Shown here: positions 5,693 through 6,738 of the stretch, in pieces
How positions within the stretch are numbered: position 1 is the stretch's first letter
Layout: the number at the start of each line of letters is the position of its first letter
Assembly (NCBI GenBank): GCA_001796045.1
Contig: MGLN01000126.1
Coordinates: 1-6,738 of the forward strand
Origin: Caulobacterales bacterium RIFOXYB1_FULL_67_16
GTDB taxonomy: Bacteria; Pseudomonadota; Alphaproteobacteria; Caulobacterales; Caulobacteraceae
Length of the DNA stretch: 6,738 nucleotides
Direction of reading: 5' to 3'
Made by a program: the position numbers and the translations under genes
Notes under the pieces: model-generated
Told to the model about the DNA's origin: nothing
Database searches by the model: none
What the model saw: the letters and a program-made list of their open reading frames with translations, nothing else

Positions 5693-5719
5693 GGCGCCAA
5701 AGGCGCCAAAAGCGCCAGG
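5693..5719. repeat. Three 9-base tandem repeats just after the HTH-like gene
   Basis: GGCGCCAAA is repeated perfectly at 5693-5701 and 5702-5710, followed by a degenerate third copy AGCGCCAGG (5711-5719). GGCGCC is self-complementary, so on the minus strand GGCGC-TTTTG-GCGCC-TTT can fold as a small hairpin followed by three Ts. It begins five bases after the stop of the minus-strand gene ending at 5724, so it is a plausible weak terminator for that gene. Confidence 0.45.
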
Positions 5720-5723
5720 CCGG

Positions 5724-6320
5724 TCACCGGGCGTCCGCCGGGGACGCGGCGCGGCGCGCCCCCGCTACCGCCTGAGCCGCCTCTTCTTCCGCCTTGATCG
5801 CAGCCCTGATCCGGTCCGAGGCGGTCAGCCCGGCGAGGTCGTTCAGGAAGGCGGCGCGGATATGATCGGCCTCGCGGAAGGGCTGGGACTCGTCGTCCAC
5901 CCCGGCCCCGGTGCGCTGGGCCAGCTGGACCAGCCGCATCCAGGCGACGGCCTCGGCCGGACGACGCAGGGCCGCCGCCTCGCACGCCTGTTTGAAGGCG
6001 TAGCGACGCAGCTCCGCCGGAGCAGGATCGACCAGCAGGTCGAACAGGTCGTTTTCGTTGGCCGTAACCATGGCCGCCAGTTCAGGCCGCGCCTGCAAGG
6101 CCGCCTGGCGGTCCTGGCCGTCGCGGGTCCAGGCCGGCATGTCGGCCATCGGCCCGATGTCGCGGTCGCATCGTCGCCAGCCCTCCGCCGCCGCGCGGCG
6201 GCGCAGACCGCGCACGGAGATGCGGTAGCGTTCGGCGACCAGGGCGGCCGGCTGGCCCGACTGATAGTCGCGGCGGACATGGACCCAGAGGTCGGTTTCG
6301 GTGTTTTGTGCATCGGTCAT
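5724..6320 (-). CDS. Hypothetical protein with an N-terminal helix-turn-helix-like region (198 aa)
   Basis: Not assigned to a named family. Residues about 13-50 (VHVRRDYQSGQPAALVAERY, then RISVRGLRRRAAAEGWRR) have the pattern of a helix-turn-helix: a first helix, A/V-rich second helix, then a basic recognition-like helix ending in G-W-R-R. Similar segments occur in phage terminase small subunits and in small alphaproteobacterial hypothetical proteins. The rest is soluble and helical, with an acidic middle (N88-ENDLFDLLVD-98) and an Ala/Glu-rich C-terminal helix (about 166-190). No signal peptide or membrane segment. The start at 6320 is preferred because the 37 codons upstream in the open frame read as AT-rich promoter sequence; the RBS is weak. 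A possible promoter lies at 6353-6379. It is the first gene upstream of nrdB, 235 bases away, and diverges from the glutathione S-transferase. DNA binding is inference only. Confidence 0.75.
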   Translation of the reverse strand: MTDAQNTETDLWVHVRRDYQSGQPAALVAERYRISVRGLRRRAAAEGWRRCDRDIGPMADMPAWTRDGQDRQAALQARPELAAMVTANENDLFDLLVDPAPAELRRYAFKQACEAAALRRPAEAVAWMRLVQLAQRTGAGVDDESQPFREADHIRAAFLNDLAGLTASDRIRAAIKAEEEAAQAVAGARRAASPADAR

Positions 6321-6352
6321 GGGCCGATTGTAGGCACGGTTTCGAACGCGGA

Positions 6353-6379
6353 TATTTAAAGGGCGGTTTTTGGGGTCAA
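6353..6379 (-). promoter_or_regulatory. Candidate promoter for the HTH-like gene
   Basis: On the minus strand TTGACC (complement of 6374-6379) and TAAATA (complement of 6353-6358) are 15 bases apart. The -35 is good; the -10 is poor and the spacer is short. The element lies in the one clearly AT-rich patch of the window and would give a leader of about 25-30 bases before the ATG at 6320. Confidence 0.35.
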
Positions 6380-6445
6380 GCCTTTGAAATCTCGGCGCCC
6401 GGACCGTCAGCCAAAAAATTAAGCCCAACATTCAGGAGGGATCGG

Positions 6446-6738
6446 ATGAGTTTCACCGTCTATGGCGCCGCCGGGTCCGGATCGGTTCCGGTCGAGGCGA
6501 CGCTGACCCTGTTGGGGCTGGATTACACCGTGGTCGAGGCGCCGACTTGGGAGGGGGAGGCCGAGCGGGACAAGGTGGCGCCGGTCAATCCGATGCGGCA
6601 ACTGCCGGTCCTGGTCACGCCCGAGGGCGAGATCCTGACCGAGAGCGCCGCCATACTGATCTGGCTGGCGGACCGTCATCATCCCTCCAGCCGGGCCGGG
6701 GCGGGGCTGGCGCCCGGGCCGGACGACGCCCGGCGCGG
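6446..6738 (+). CDS. Glutathione S-transferase, N-terminal domain (cut by the right window edge)
   Basis: The first 97 codons of a glutathione S-transferase, open at the right edge. The thioredoxin-fold N-terminal domain is nearly complete: first strand and active-site loop TVYGAAGSGS (4-13), first helix with V16-EATLTLLGL-25, the N48-P-M-R-Q-L-P-V-L-56 segment with the fold's conserved cis-proline at P54, and T65-E66-S67, whose Glu/Ser contact the gamma-glutamyl part of glutathione, followed by AAILIWLADRH. The active-site loop has serines (S11, S13) and no Cys or Tyr at the tip other than Y6, which suggests a Ser-type enzyme; this is inference. The start is very well supported by AGGAGG at 6434-6439, six bases before the ATG. 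Such enzymes conjugate or reduce electrophiles in the cytoplasm. The C-terminal helical domain should lie beyond the edge. Confidence 0.9.
   Translation, partial: MSFTVYGAAGSGSVPVEATLTLLGLDYTVVEAPTWEGEAERDKVAPVNPMRQLPVLVTPEGEILTESAAILIWLADRHHPSSRAGAGLAPGPDDARR

Noticed and set aside
5466..6359. A 297-codon plus-strand frame across the nrdB leader and HTH-like gene
   Set aside because: It crosses the intergenic repeats and promoter region and has low-complexity composition, as expected for an antisense shadow.
6355..6371. TTAA-N7-TTTT as a CtrA binding site
   Set aside because: The second half-site departs from TTAA; a half match in AT-rich spacer is not enough.
6419..6682. An 87-codon minus-strand frame at the right edge
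   Set aside because: It is antisense to the glutathione S-transferase, which has a strong RBS and clear family motifs.

Overview
The window is compact, GC-rich bacterial chromosome with strong GC bias at third codon positions. The protein types, codon use and scattered GANTC sites suggest an alphaproteobacterium, most plausibly Caulobacterales (Brevundimonas or Caulobacter-like). That placement is inference from sequence style, not a database match. I see no insertion sequence, prophage, CRISPR array, tRNA or rRNA, and no gene-free stretch longer than about 235 bases.

Layout, left to right. The left edge holds the first eight codons of rpmH (ribosomal protein L34) on the minus strand, with its own RBS and a good leftward sigma-70-type promoter. 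Divergent from it, a TVP38/TMEM64 (SNARE-associated) inner-membrane protein is followed by a membrane sensor histidine kinase, overlapped by ATGA. They end tail to tail, five bases apart, with a minus-strand zinc alcohol dehydrogenase of the YahK/cinnamyl-alcohol-dehydrogenase type. Upstream of that gene is a small minus-strand protein of unknown function. A divergent spacer with two dyads separates this pair from a plus-strand exported, helix-rich hypothetical protein. That gene converges, seven bases apart, on minus-strand nrdB (class I ribonucleotide reductase small subunit). The nrdB leader carries a convincing NrdR-box-like site plus a weaker second one. Further right is a minus-strand protein with an N-terminal helix-turn-helix-like region. 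Divergent from it, the first 97 codons of a glutathione S-transferase run off the right edge.

Working together. The clearest functional unit is the membrane protein plus histidine kinase pair, which is very likely co-transcribed and translationally coupled; no response regulator is visible. The alcohol dehydrogenase and the small protein upstream of it may form a second operon. nrdB stands without nrdA inside the window and appears to have its own regulated promoter region.

I find no complete, clearly new multi-gene system. The most interesting signals are the putative NrdR control region of a solitary nrdB, the kinase coupled to a TVP38 protein, a ten-residue motif shared by two neighbouring unrelated-looking hypothetical proteins, and hairpins that embed the stop codons at both convergent gene junctions.
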